From Torymus aiolomorphi (lineage: Eukaryota > Arthropoda > Insecta > Hymenoptera > Torymidae): a stretch of DNA of 64,000 nucleotides. Both the position numbers and the translations under genes were made by a program. This document shows positions 1-9,945 of this stretch, one piece after another. Each line of letters starts with the position of its first letter. The stretch's first letter is position 1. A model generated the notes under the pieces. That model made no database searches. It was not told the origin of the DNA and saw nothing but the letters and a program-made list of their open reading frames with translations. The stretch spans positions 20,821,257 to 20,885,256 of the forward strand of contig CM070873.1 of the NCBI GenBank assembly GCA_036365515.1, in the 5' to 3' direction.

Positions 1-285
1 TGATTTAGTTTATTTCGATAATATATTTAAGAATCCTTATCTCGCGCTTTTTCGAGCAAGCAAATCTTACTTCGCGGGTATACATGTGATTAGAGCAGAA
101 ACTTACATCACGAATGTACAATCGAGTCACATACGCGCATCATTTTTAATGCTTAATTAACAGTCGAAATTTTAAGAAACTATAGATGCATTTCTCCGAG
201 CTGAGGTGCGTGTCAGACGACTCATATGATGAATCTCCTCATTATTGAGGTTAAACCACCCTACGGTCACACATAACGTTTTGTA
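1..285. other. Left flank, nothing recognised
   Basis: AT-rich sequence outside the first mobile element. I see no open frame with family resemblance, no RNA-like structure and no repeat shared with the rest of the window. Confidence 0.5.
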
Positions 286-536
286 ATAACGCCAACGAAG
301 ATAGACACTAATAGAAGCGCAAAGTTTATAGGGAGACTGAGGCACCCCGAACGTAGTATGCACCCCGACCACGCGCAGCGCGGCAGTCGATTTCTGAACG
401 TTTCGTGAACAGCTGACTGAGCTGACGCACGGCCGATAACATACCTCCCATACCGGCTGCAATGGTAACACAATACATATTTTATATGCAAAAATGATAA
501 ACTGTGCATTACAAAAATGTCAGTTATTAATATTAA

Positions 537-1294
537 GGAGGTTCATGCGCGACTCCCTAGTCAAAGCAGTGCTCAATGAAGAGGTTCCCTAAAATTTAAA
601 AAACCCATAGTTATAATGTGATTTATTTATTTAAAATGGTAGATATTGTCAATGTATTATAAAAAAAGTCTATTTTGCATGATTGAGCAAACTTTTTTCA
701 ACGAAATATCGATGTTTTAAAAATAGATATCGTCACCACAAACAATTATTGATAAAACAGGAATCCTTTTTCTTTCTCAACCGATTTTAGTTTTGGATAT
801 CTCATTTTGTTCCTTAATTAATTTCATGGGGACTTGCGGAAGGAAAAATTCAAAATTATTCAAAACCTCTGGGTTTCTTTCTGAAGTTACAGCCAATTTA
901 AGAAATATATTCTTTTAACCACGTGCACGAATTTATAAACAACTAGCTATAACTTTCTGAATTTTGAATAATTTTGAATTTTTCTTTTGGCAAGTCCCCA
1001 TGAAATTAATTAAGGAACAAAATGAGACCTCCAAAACTAAAATCGGTTGAGAAAGAGAAAAAATTCCTGTGTTTTATCAATAATTGTTCGTGGTGACGAT
1101 ATATTTGTTTCCAAAATATCGACATTTTGTTAAAAAAAGTTTGCTTAGTTATGTAAAATACACTTCTTTTATAACACATTAACTATTTATATCATTTGAA
1201 ATGGATAAATCCCATTACAACTTTTGCTTTTTCAAATTTTAGATAACCTCTTCATTTAACACTGTTTTGACTAGGGAGTCGCGCATGAACCTTC
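537..1294. mobile_element. TTAA-flanked foldback MITE
   Basis: The ends are inverted repeats, GGAGGTTCATGCGCGACT on the left and its near-complement on the right. TTAA lies directly outside each end (533-536, 1295-1298). The arms pair far inward: GGGGACTTGC near 829 mirrors GCAAGTCCCC near 990 and AAAATCGGTTGAG recurs inverted, so almost the whole element can fold. The right arm of the host transposon lacks this piece at the corresponding place, which gives an empty site. No coding frame is present. TTAA duplication is known for piggyBac and Kolobok families; which one cannot be decided. Confidence 0.75.
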
Positions 1295-1410
1295 TTAATC
1301 ACAAAAAAGTAGACTAAATTCCAAAAACAAATAACAAAACAAATTAATGTTAAAAACCAATCTCTAAACCAAATGGGGGAACACCTTATATATTACATCC
1401 ATGTTATACA

Positions 1411-1505
1411 TATACGTCGGTAGCGTTAGTCCTGTGGATAACGTCCCCGAATGCTGTTCTTTTGATGAGGGTTCGAATCCATCACCCGGTAATTTTTTTT
1501 TTTTT
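1411..1505 (+). repeat. tRNA-like Pol III promoter block followed by a T-run
   Basis: A canonical B box (GGTTCGAATCC, 1470-1480) sits about 50 bp after an A-box-like TAGCGTTAGTCC. The pair is followed by a run of at least 12 T, a typical Pol III stop. The arms do not fold into a convincing cloverleaf, so this resembles the tRNA-derived head of a SINE or a decayed tRNA rather than a functional tRNA. A mirrored copy lies at 6950-7040. Confidence 0.5.
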
Positions 1506-1745
1506 AATTTAATTAATATTGTAAGACTGTACCTTTGTTTCCGCTGTTTAATTTTTGCAATTTTTGAACAGTTTTCCGCACTACCTTGGAGGTACTGTTC
1601 AAAGTGCGTTGGATATTTTTTGTTTTATTTACAAATTATTATATAAAAAAACTTAAAAATACTTCATTACAATCTCATGACATGTAGAAATTATATTGAA
1701 CTATTCAATAGTATTTTTATATAATTATTGTAAATAAAACGATGG

Positions 1746-3216
1746 AAGAAAGAGAATAATAAATGATATAGTGGAAATAACGAATTTTTTCCTATTTAGT
1801 TTAGAAAATATTATATTTATATTTTTAAAATGATGTTATTATAATTCATTTTTTATAAACTAAGAATTTGTATCAATTAATAAAAAAGCAATTGCTAGTA
1901 AATCATAGTGTTTTTTGTAGAAACGACGCGTGTTTAGAACATCGAAATTATGTTATAAAATTTTGCTTCCTCATAGAGGAAGCTTTGTGATAGTAAAAAA
2001 AAAAGTTTATGGGATAATGTGTTAGAAGTGTTATTTAGCAAATTTGGAATCGAAATACACTATTTTTAGAAAATGTCCGTATGGATGTGTGTGTGTGTGT
2101 GTGTATGTGTGTATGTCCGTATACGCTGATATCTCATGATCTACTCGACCGATTTTAACGGGAGAGTGATCATTTACATACAATTTAAAAAAAAAAAAAG
2201 TCGGTAGCTATATTTCGTCATAAGTTATTGATGAAAACGTAATTTTTTGTAAATAGGTTATATTTCGAAATTAAAAAAAGATATTAACATGAATATTTTT
2301 TTGGTTATAAAGGATATTAAGTACTATAACTTACTAAATTTTTAGGTTTTTTTTTCATTATTTTTTGAGAAAAAAAAATAATTTATAAAAAAAAGTGATT
2401 TCTTTTGTCGTTCAATAACTATAGTAAAATTGGCTTAATTACTTTGAAATTCTTTGTAGGGGTAGATTTTGTATACCAATCGAGAGAGTTCTTTGGGTAA
2501 AAGGATTGATCCATAAATTTCGAAGATATTTGAGGTTAAAATTTTTTTCAATTTTTTTTTTAATCGTAATTTCTCGAGAACGGCTCTATGTATCTAAATG
2601 GGGTAGGTGGTATTCGAAAGAGGATTAAATTACCTATATTTTCTAAAAAAAATTAATTCTCTAGCTATCACGGTTCTTTTGTTATTAACAAAAACGTAAA
2701 AATTGAAAAATAAAAAAAAATGAGTTTTATATGTTCAACTATTACAAGAGTAAAATTATCTTATTCGCTTCAAAATTCATTGTAGAGGTATATTATTGAT
2801 AGTTCTCGGATGAGTTCTTTTGGCAAAGTGATTGGTTCATAAATTTCAGAGATATTTAAGGTTAAAATTTTTCTAGACATTTTTAAAATCTATTTCTTGA
2901 GGATTTTTTTTAATTTTTACATTTCTGTTAATAACAAAAGAACCGTGATAGCTAAAAAATTAATTTTTTTTTAGAAAATATAGGTAATTTAATTATGTTT
3001 CGAATGTTATAAATTACATTCAAATACATAGAGCTCTAAATATCAGTTGCAAATTTATAGGCAATTGTGATATATATTTTATGTATGTGAAATTTTGTGG
3101 AAATGTATAATCTATAAAAATTTGAATAAATTATGTTGGAGTTTTGTTATTTCTGTCTTTCTGAAGTATTAAATTTTAAATATTGGAATTAAAAATTAAT
3201 TAAAGGAATCAGTAAA
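1746..3216. repeat. AT-rich interior of the outer transposon with internal repeats
   Basis: No gene is seen. A TG microsatellite lies at about 2086-2115. A ~340-bp direct repeat relates 2400-2600 to 2735-2920; both contain ATAAATTTC followed by AGATATTT and AGGTTAAAATTTTT. Inside it a palindrome pairs 2622-2720 with 2905-3004, sharing CTAGCTATCACGGTTCTTT on one side and its complement on the other. Confidence 0.55.
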
Positions 3217-3264
3217 TTAAGTTTGAGGAATAATAAGTATTGATATTCCTCTCCATATTAACAA

Positions 3265-3866
3265 GTAGTGAAATGATAACACAGCAAATGTGGGAGGACA
3301 ACCCAAGGCTTAAATAAAAACTCCTTTAGCTAATTTTTTCCATAAATACCGGCAACGTTTCGTCCCTGGTATGGGACCTCTTCAGGCCTTTATTAAAAAA
3401 TAATAAAAATTATAATTGTATAGTAATGTTTTCACAATAAATATGGATGTTATAAACTTTGTTATTGTATAAAAGTCAAAAAATTAATGGTCATACCATA
3501 ATACTTAAATAACTAATATCACATCAGAGACGAATACGTCTCTATCTTCGTACGCGTTTTCAGTCTATGGCAGTTATATAATAGATGTAAGTATGTAACA
3601 GAGTCAACGCAGGCGGAGATACCCGAAGGTACCCGAACTTACTTATTCACGTATACATAGAAAGCCATAATAGAACACCTTCACACAAACAAAGAGAAAT
3701 TTCAAACAGAAAATAGTTATACTTAGGAATCTGATTTATTTAAATATCTATTTAATTTATTATATTGTTTACTAATAGTGTTAAAGTCTTCTTGTTTATT
3801 AATGTTATTATTATTGATATTAATAAAAATATTTTCCGCAATTAATCTTTTAAAATTATTTGGTTC
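3265..3866 (-). repeat. Penelope 3' region (proximal arm)
   Basis: It matches 5662-6264 in inverted orientation with very few differences over about 600 bp. It holds the C-terminal codons of the endonuclease, the 3' untranslated region and the ribozyme motif. Confidence 0.8.
3345..3392 (-). ncRNA. Hammerhead-type ribozyme motif, arm 1
   Basis: Reading the minus strand, CTGAAGA (3379-3385) is followed by a stem GTCCC/GGGAC, then GAAA (3358-3361), a very short third stem and GTA. This is the CUGANGA-stem-GAAA-stem-UH order of hammerhead ribozymes. Very short third stems are a known trait of the Penelope versions. Activity is inferred, not shown. Confidence 0.7.
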
Positions 3867-4090
3867 TTTATCTAAATTTTTAACATTATCATAATCAAAA
3901 CTATGTGAAAAATTATTTACATGAGTCGGAATTGGTAATATTTTGTCTAACGGGGTTTTTTGTGCTCATATATTCTCTTTTTTAAATATCTCTTTGTTTG
4001 GCCAACATAAGTGGCATTACAATCCTTACACGCAATCTCGTATACCACATTGGTCTCACACCATTTTTCCAGCTTATCTTTACCTAACTT
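3723..4090 (-). pseudogene. GIY-YIG endonuclease domain of the Penelope-like element (frameshifted)
   Basis: Downstream of the reverse-transcriptase stop, another frame encodes VVYEIACKDCNATYVGQTK followed by R.L..R..EH. This is the GIY-YIG nuclease signature (the first motif as VVYEI, the YVGQT motif and the conserved R and H). The frame shifts again just after the EH motif into one reading HVNNFSHSFDYD and ending at 3723-3725. The domain is normally fused in frame to the reverse transcriptase in endonuclease-bearing Penelope elements and nicks the target. Here it is detached by a frame change of the upstream stop and by one internal frameshift, so it is not expected to function. Confidence 0.8.
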
Positions 4091-4101
4091 AATAATGCTA
4101 T

Positions 4102-5751
4102 TTATTTATTTGACATATAAGGAACTATAGTAAAACCATACTTTTTGAAGGAAGACTTACATGTAAAAAATAATTTATCATGAAACGGAATCGATATAAC
4201 ATTTTTGATTGTAGACATATTATTATTAAGTTTTGAATTGCCATAAGTGTGATATCTCACGCGATAACGAATACAACTATCAATAAAATTATCAGGGTAG
4301 CTATTTTTGGCGAGTATTTTTTTAACCATAATCAAATTTTCATTATGAAATTGTTGGTGCGAAAGAAGAAGAGCTCTATCTACTAGATTGTAAATGATAT
4401 TGCGTTTTAATTGAATTGTGTGGTTTGAATTAAAATTTAAAACTCTATTAGTGTTTGTGGGTTTTTGATACCAATTAGTAATAATACTATTATTAATTAT
4501 TGTTAAAGTGACATCAAGAAATGGAATCATGTTATTGTTATGTAACTCGTGTGTAAATTGTAAATATTTATTATAACTATTAAATTTGTTTAAAATTAGG
4601 TCTAGCTCTTCTTCTTTCACACACAAAATTGTATCGTCAACATATCTAAAATAGAACAATGGTGACATATTATGATTATTTTTTAATTCACTGAGAACTG
4701 TGATTTCTAAGTCTTCCATAACAATATCTGCAAATAACGGTGAAATCGGAGAGCCCATGGGTGTACCAAAGATTTGTTTATAAATTATATTGTTAAACAG
4801 AAAGTAAGTATTGTCAAAAAGAAATTTAACTATGTATATTATGTTATCAAACGGAATTTTTGAGTGACATTGAATCTTATGAAACCGTTTATCTAAACTA
4901 CACAAAACTAATTCTACCGGTATGTTAGTAAACAAAGAAATTACATCTAGAGAAACTAAAATATATCCATGGGGAATATATATATTCGTCACTTTTTCTT
5001 TTAAGGCAAAACTATTGTTAATATGTGAAGCAGGTTTATTAAAACAAAGTCTAAGGGTTTTTTCAATGATGTTAGCTAAAAAATGAGTGGGACTATTTAC
5101 AGTTGAGATAATTGGTCTTAAAGGTACATCTTTTTTGTGAATCTTAGGTAATCCATAAGCTCTAGGAAGAACCGTATTAGTTTGTGTTAATTTAAACCTA
5201 TCATATTTGAATTCTAAGCAATCACTATCATTAAGATCTGTTAAAATATTATATACGTTTTTTTGCATTAATGTAAGAGGGTTCCTTTTTACAATTTTAT
5301 AAGTATTTTTATCACTAAGTAGATTAGACATTTTTTCATAGTAATGATCATAATTAAGACACACAGTTATATTGCCTTTATCCGCTCTAGTAAAAAATAT
5401 AGATGGATTCTTAGAACAAAATTCTTTGGTTATAGTTACTTTTTGGTTAAATTCATTATCAAAACTATTACATCTTAAATTATTATTGCAAGCAGACTCA
5501 ATATTTTTGATAAGTGTATCTCTAAGTAAACATTTGGCTTCTGTCTCTAACATATAAATACTACTTTCAAAGTTTTTTATCGTTGTGATAATATCTTTTT
5601 TATTAAACTTAATGTTTTTATTAAAATTAGGACCCATCGAGACAACATCAATCACTTCCAAGAAACCAAATAATTTTAAAAGATTAATTGCGGAAAATAT
5701 TTTTATTAATATCAATAATAATAACATTAATAAACAAGAAGACTTTAACAC
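4102..5751 (-). CDS. Penelope-like reverse transcriptase (5'-truncated, open for 549 codons)
   Basis: The reverse transcriptase would copy the element RNA at a nicked chromosomal target. Visible motifs by residue: LPKIHK (201-206), RPIIS (212-216), the motif-A region SLDVISLFTNIP (267-278), GTPMGSPISP (329-338), the catalytic YVDD (370-373) and FLDV (411-414). This order and wording are typical of Penelope-like enzymes and telomerase relatives. The first ~30 codons (above about 5662) are not authentic: they are the antisense of the endonuclease C-terminus from the inverted partial copy, so the listed start is a junction artefact and the real N-terminus is missing. The catalytic core itself has no stop or frameshift. 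It is probably inactive as a whole because the nuclease is broken. Confidence 0.85.
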   Translation of the reverse strand: MLKSSCLLMLLLLILIKIFSAINLLKLFGFLEVIDVVSMGPNFNKNIKFNKKDIITTIKNFESSIYMLETEAKCLLRDTLIKNIESACNNNLRCNSFDNEFNQKVTITKEFCSKNPSIFFTRADKGNITVCLNYDHYYEKMSNLLSDKNTYKIVKRNPLTLMQKNVYNILTDLNDSDCLEFKYDRFKLTQTNTVLPRAYGLPKIHKKDVPLRPIISTVNSPTHFLANIIEKTLRLCFNKPASHINNSFALKEKVTNIYIPHGYILVSLDVISLFTNIPVELVLCSLDKRFHKIQCHSKIPFDNIIYIVKFLFDNTYFLFNNIIYKQIFGTPMGSPISPLFADIVMEDLEITVLSELKNNHNMSPLFYFRYVDDTILCVKEEELDLILNKFNSYNKYLQFTHELHNNNMIPFLDVTLTIINNSIITNWYQKPTNTNRVLNFNSNHTIQLKRNIIYNLVDRALLLSHQQFHNENLIMVKKILAKNSYPDNFIDSCIRYRVRYHTYGNSKLNNNMSTIKNVISIPFHDKLFFTCKSSFKKYGFTIVPYMSNK

Positions 5752-6264
5752 TATTAGTAAACAATATAATAAATTAAATAGATATTTAAATAAATCAGAT
5801 TCCTAAGTATAACTATTCTCTGTTTGAAATTTCTCTTTGTTTGTGTGAAGGTGTTCTATTATGGCTTTCTATGTATACGTGAATAAGTAAGTTCGGGTAC
5901 CTTCGGGTATCTCCGCCTGCGTTGACTCTGTTACATACTTACATCTATTATATGACTGCCATAGACTGAAAACGCGTACGACGATAGAGACGTATTCGTC
6001 TCTGATGTGATATTAGTTATTTAAGTATTATGGTATGACCATTAATTTTTTGACTTTTATACAATAACAAAGTTTATAACATCCATATTTATTGTGAAAA
6101 CATTACTATACAATTATAATTTTTATTATTTTTTAATAAAGGCCTGAAGAGGTCCCATACCAGGGACGAAACGTTGCCGGTATTTATGGAAAAAATTAAC
6201 TAAAGGAGTTTTTATTTAAGCCTTGGGTTGTCCTCCCACATTTGCTGTGTTATCATTTCACTAC
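5662..6264 (+). repeat. Inverted partial copy of the Penelope 3' region
   Basis: It begins inside endonuclease coding sequence (plus-strand reading AENIFINI and SKQYNKLN, ending at 5804-5806), continues through the 3' untranslated region, and ends at the 14-bp TSD. It faces 3265-3866. Confidence 0.8.
6137..6187 (+). ncRNA. Hammerhead-type ribozyme motif, arm 2
   Basis: CTGAAGA (6144-6150), stem GTCCC/GGGAC, GAAA (6168-6171) and GTA (6180-6182) repeat the arrangement of arm 1 on the plus strand. The two motifs are nearly identical. Confidence 0.7.
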
Positions 6265-6278
6265 TTAAGTTTGAGGAA

Positions 6279-6864
6279 GCTACGTGCCAATGAATTGGCA
6301 GCGGTTTTTTTTTGGAATGGATGACAAAAGATTTTAGAGACAGAAAAATTAATAAGCGACCCGTTTCCGTAAACGCACCTAAACGTAATAAGAAAATGCT
6401 TAAACTTGATTGTTAGTCGCGTTAAATATTAATTGTATTGTATTATTGTCAATATTGTATCTAGTATTATTTCTTTCCTTTTTTTATTAACTTCTTTTTT
6501 TAAATATCTATTTTTAAAGGCCGCATTTATAAAGACCAGGAATAATGATATTAATTTTTGTATAACTATTTTAGGTAATTGCAAGACATGGTACAATTGC
6601 TTTTAGTAGACAATATTGAAATTAATATGATTATTTTATTATGTACTTCATTACAAAAAAGGCAAAAAGTTACATTTTTCACTCGAATACATTTTTGTAA
6701 GTACATTATTATGGATATATTTATAAAAATTGTGAAGATTACAATAGGTACTTTTAGATTTTTTTATAATGAAGTGCACACAAAGGAGGAGGTGGAAAAG
6801 GTTAAAGGAGCCTGGAGAAGGGAGGATGGCACCCGTGGTTTGTGTAGGGCTACTGGCGAAGGAT
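6279..6864. other. Interior of the outer transposon, no gene recognised
   Basis: AT-rich. One open frame at 6579-6944 has no family resemblance and runs into the repeat arm; I treat it as chance. Confidence 0.4.
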
Positions 6865-6949
6865 TCCACGGTTTTATTTACAATAATTATATAAAAATAC
6901 TATTGAATAGTTCTACTAAGGTACAGTCTTACAATATTAATTAAATTAA

Positions 6950-7040
6950 AAAAAAAAAAAATGACCGGATGATGGATTCGAACCCTCATCAAAAGAACAT
7001 CAATCAGGAACGTTATCCACAGGACTAACGCTACCGACGT
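6950..7040 (-). repeat. tRNA-like Pol III promoter block, mirrored copy
   Basis: B box GGATTCGAACC in plus-strand reading (6974-6984) with an adjacent A-run (T-run on the minus strand). It is the counterpart of 1411-1505. Confidence 0.5.
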
Positions 7041-7298
7041 ATATGTATAACATGGATGTAATATATAAGGTGTTCCCCCATTTGGTTTAGAGATTGGTGT
7101 TTATCATTAATTTGTTTTGTTATATATTTTTGAGATTTAGTATATTTTTTGTGATTAATATTGATAACTGACATTTTTGTAATGCACAGTTTATCATTTT
7201 TACATATGAAATATGTATTGTGTTACCATTGCAGCCGGTATGGGAGGTATGTTTTCGGCCGTGCGTTAGCTCAGTCAGGGGCCTGATTGAATCAAACG

Positions 7299-8337
7299 AT
7301 ATCTCAAAAGTCAATAGAAAAGTCGACAATAATATAGAAAAAAAATGGCGACTTGAGTGTTCCCCTGACAGTCATTGTTGTCACGATTGACGCGTAATGA
7401 AGCGCTAGAGGCGCAAAATTCAAATTCATAAGAGTTTTGGTCAGGTGTCGAAATGTGCGCAAAGCGTGGTCTAGGTGTCCGGGGTGGGCGATGATGGAGT
7501 CTAGGTAGTACAGTACTACACTGAAAAAAATTTGGCACGGCGTTGTTTCCATGACAGTTCGTCAGCGCCCCCTTCGCTGCGTGTGTCAGACCACCGACTT
7601 TTGGCACAGCGTTTGTCCCGAACGGGACAGGAGCTGTGCCAGTACGGGGCGCGCGACGCTTTTACGGTACAGGAGCGGTGCCAGCACGGAGTAGGAGATG
7701 TGCCGAATCGCGGTACAACATTCTACCCTACTTTCGGCATAGCGTATGTACTCATCGGGTCAGCTGGAGTGCCAAATTTTTTTCAGTGTAGGTTTTTGTG
7801 TCTAGGTGCCGGAACGCATCGAATGCGTGGTCTAAGTGTTCGGGGTGGGCGATGATGAAGTCTAGGTAGTACGCTCCGTAGTTTTTTGTGTCTAGGTGCC
7901 GGAACGCATCGAATGCGTGCTCTAAGTGTTTGGGGTAGTCGATGATGGAGTGCAGGTGGTACGCTCTGTAGTTTTCAATGTCTTCCACTTTTGGAATTTG
8001 TTCCGACACCTAGACGCAAAAAGCTACGGAGCGCACTACATAGACTCCATCATCGTCTACCCCAAACACCTAGACCCCGCATTCGATGCGTTCCGGCACC
8101 TAGACACAAAATCCTACGAAGCGTACTACCTAGACTCCATCATCGCCCACCCCGAACACCTAGACCACGCTTTACACATATTTCGACACCTGACCAAAAC
8201 TCTTGTGAATTGGAATTTCGCGCTTCTAGCGCTTCATTACGCGTCAATTCGTGACAACAATGACTGTCAGGGGAACACTCAAGTCGCCATTTTTTTTCTA
8301 TATTATTTTCGACTTTTCTATTGACTTTCGAGATATC
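7299..8337. mobile_element. Foldback element with 90-bp codon-length internal repeats
   Basis: Ends GATATCTCAAAAGTCAATAG and its complement are inverted. The arms pair inward through TTCCCCTGACAGTCATTG and ACTCCATCATCGCCCACC. Each arm carries units of about 90 bp containing GGAACGCATCGAATGCGT. They stay open in several frames and on the plus strand (8018-8195) read as two 30-residue units, each with HYIDSII- or YYLDSII-like and AFDAFRHL-like segments. The left outer-arm sequence of about 50 bp expected at 7278-7298 is replaced, so the insertion edge is imprecise. Confidence 0.6.
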
Positions 8338-8397
8338 ATACTATATTCGGGGTGCCTCAATCTCTCTGCAGGCTTTGCGCTTCTATTAGTGTCTATC

Positions 8398-8746
8398 TGT
8401 GGGTTTCTTGGGCGTAGCTGATTAATGAATAAAAGTAACACCAGCCACAATTCCACTAAATATTGTTTATTGATAATAAACCTAATACCAATACAAATCT
8501 TGCAGAATAAAAAATTTGCGTTGAACACACAATTAAGTCTAAATCAGGCAAGGTTGCTACAGCTGAGGCGGAAGGTGAAGAGCGCGTTCGAGCTCGGCGA
8601 ACTCTCGAGCAGGTCTGTCGAGAGAGAAGATCGCACGCGGCGCGAGCGTTTGTTTGTGCTCTCTCCGAGCACCCGTAGTGCTGCGCTGAGCTGGGAGGTG
8701 GCGCCGTTCGTCGGTGTGTGTCGGCAACGACTCAGGAACCGCCACA
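8398..8746 (-). repeat. 3' LTR of Gypsy-A
   Basis: A 349-bp TG...CA repeat matching 12127-12426 plus 18244-18300. The integrase frame runs about 190 bp into it. Confidence 0.9.
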
Positions 8747-9717
8747 TCTACTCCCCCTCTAGAATCCTGGCTAGGATTCGAAGTAAAGGTCACTCTTGAA
8801 GCTGTTTTAGGTGGGACTAGTAGAGCTGGTGGCGTCGGCGCTTCTTGTGGTTGTTGTATGTCGATGGTGATCCTCGGTGTTTCTTCTACCGTGGTATGCG
8901 CTGGCTTGAGACGTTCGATGAAAACGTTTTTTTCTTTGTCGTCTACTTGAATCTTAAATAAGCGATCTGAGAGACGCTCGAGTACTTGATATGGTCCTTT
9001 ATATGGGGGCTCGAGTGGTACTTTCACATGGTCACTTCTGACAAAGACGTGTGAACAGGTGTCTATGTCTTTTTGTTTAAATAATCGTATCTTACTGTGG
9101 TGTGAAGTTGGGACAGGGCATACTTCTCTCATGTGTATCCGGTGCTGTTCTACGAAAGCCTGTGGATCTCCAATTGCATCCTCGTGGACGAAAAACTCGC
9201 CGGGTATGCGTAAGGCTGTACCATAAAGTATTTCGGCTGGTGAAGCTTTCAAATCTTCCTTGTAGACTGTGCGTAGGCCGAGCATGACAGCTGGCAGGAG
9301 ATGTATCCAGGGAACGCTATGCTTGCACATGAGGGCCGCTTTGAGGGTTCGGTGCCAGCGTTCAACGATTCCGTTGGAGGCCGGGTGGTATGGGGAAGTC
9401 CTGGTTTTGTTGCATCGGAGAAACTTCGGGAGAGAGCCAAATAAAGCAGACTCGAATTGCGCTCCTTGATCTGTCGTTATAGTAAGAGGTGAGACATAAT
9501 GACTGATCCAGTTGTTAAATAGCACTGTTGCTATGGTTTCAGTTGTGCAATTCTTGTGTGGCACTGCTACTGGCCAGCGTGTGAATCTGTCGATAATTGT
9601 CAGGCAATACCGAAATCCGTCTATTGAGGGTAAGTGAATTAAGTCGAGGTGAATGTGATTGAATCTTGAGTCGGGAACTTCAATTCCTTGTGGTGATAAG
9701 CGATTGTATCGCTGCAC
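8557..9717 (-). CDS. Gypsy-A integrase
   Basis: The integrase inserts the cDNA copy into the chromosome. The catalytic triad is visible at D25 (HLDLIHLP), D83 (TTDQGAQFES) and E119 (SNGIVERWHR), with the retroviral D-35-E spacing. The C-terminal part (FVRSDHVKVPLEPPYKGPY region) resembles the chromo/GPY module of Ty3/gypsy integrases. The zinc-binding segment with HSLSHPS and CLDCQRAK lies upstream in the same frame, back to about 9940, so the listed methionine is internal. The last ~60 residues are encoded by the 3' LTR. An in-frame TAA at 9946-9948 separates it from RNase H. The core is open, but the element as a whole is defective. Confidence 0.88.
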   Translation of the reverse strand: MQRYNRLSPQGIEVPDSRFNHIHLDLIHLPSIDGFRYCLTIIDRFTRWPVAVPHKNCTTETIATVLFNNWISHYVSPLTITTDQGAQFESALFGSLPKFLRCNKTRTSPYHPASNGIVERWHRTLKAALMCKHSVPWIHLLPAVMLGLRTVYKEDLKASPAEILYGTALRIPGEFFVHEDAIGDPQAFVEQHRIHMREVCPVPTSHHSKIRLFKQKDIDTCSHVFVRSDHVKVPLEPPYKGPYQVLERLSDRLFKIQVDDKEKNVFIERLKPAHTTVEETPRITIDIQQPQEAPTPPALLVPPKTASRVTFTSNPSQDSRGGVDVAVPESLPTHTDERRHLPAQRSTTGARREHKQTLAPRAIFSLDRPAREFAELERALHLPPQL

Positions 9718-9945
9718 TTTGGCACGCTGGCAGTCGAGACATTCTCTTGCCCACTTGAGTGCGTCCTTTTTTATGCCCGGCCAAACATACTTGCTTTTCA
9801 GTGTGCGCGCCGTGATGCGACTGCTTGGGTGTGATAAGCTATGTACTGTGTCGAAGGCGGTGCGTCGTAGGCTTGCGGGTATGTAGGGTCTTACCGTTCC
9901 ATTTGTGATGTCACAATAGATGCTGTAATTTTCTATCGAGAGGCG

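Larger units (their letters stand above)
293..1745 (+). repeat. Left long inverted arm of the outer transposon
   Basis: This arm mirrors 6865-8397. Landmarks in order are TAGACACTAATAGAAGC, ACGCACGGCCGATAACA, GGGGGAACACCTTATAT and ACTATTCAATAGTA. It is interrupted at 537-1294. About 170 bp (near 1537-1705) are absent from the right arm, so one copy has an insertion or the other a deletion there. Confidence 0.7.
3231..6264 (-). mobile_element. Penelope-like retroelement with an inverted partial copy at its 5' side
   Basis: A 14-bp direct repeat TTAAGTTTGAGGAA flanks it (3217-3230, 6265-6278). Between these lies a minus-strand reverse-transcriptase frame, then a broken GIY-YIG endonuclease, then a 3' region of about 460 bp. 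The same 3' region plus the last ~145 bp of coding sequence recurs inverted at 5662-6264, facing 3265-3866. Penelope-like elements commonly carry a truncated extra copy in either orientation, which fits. Each arm carries a hammerhead-type ribozyme motif. The 5' part of the true gene is lost. Confidence 0.85.
6865..8397 (-). repeat. Right long inverted arm of the outer transposon
   Basis: It mirrors 293-1745. It is interrupted by the foldback at 7299-8337. It is cut at its outer end by Gypsy-A, after which its last seven bases continue at 18305-18311. Confidence 0.7.

Noticed and set aside
1411..1505. Functional tRNA gene
   Set aside because: The B box is perfect, but the acceptor and anticodon arms do not pair well enough.
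5585..5806. Plus-strand 73-codon frame next to the Penelope element
   Set aside because: It is the endonuclease tail in the inverted partial copy joined to antisense reverse-transcriptase sequence, not a separate gene.
8425..8799. Plus-strand frame across the Gypsy-A 3' LTR
   Set aside because: It is antisense to the integrase C-terminus and LTR and has a similar shadow in the other LTR.
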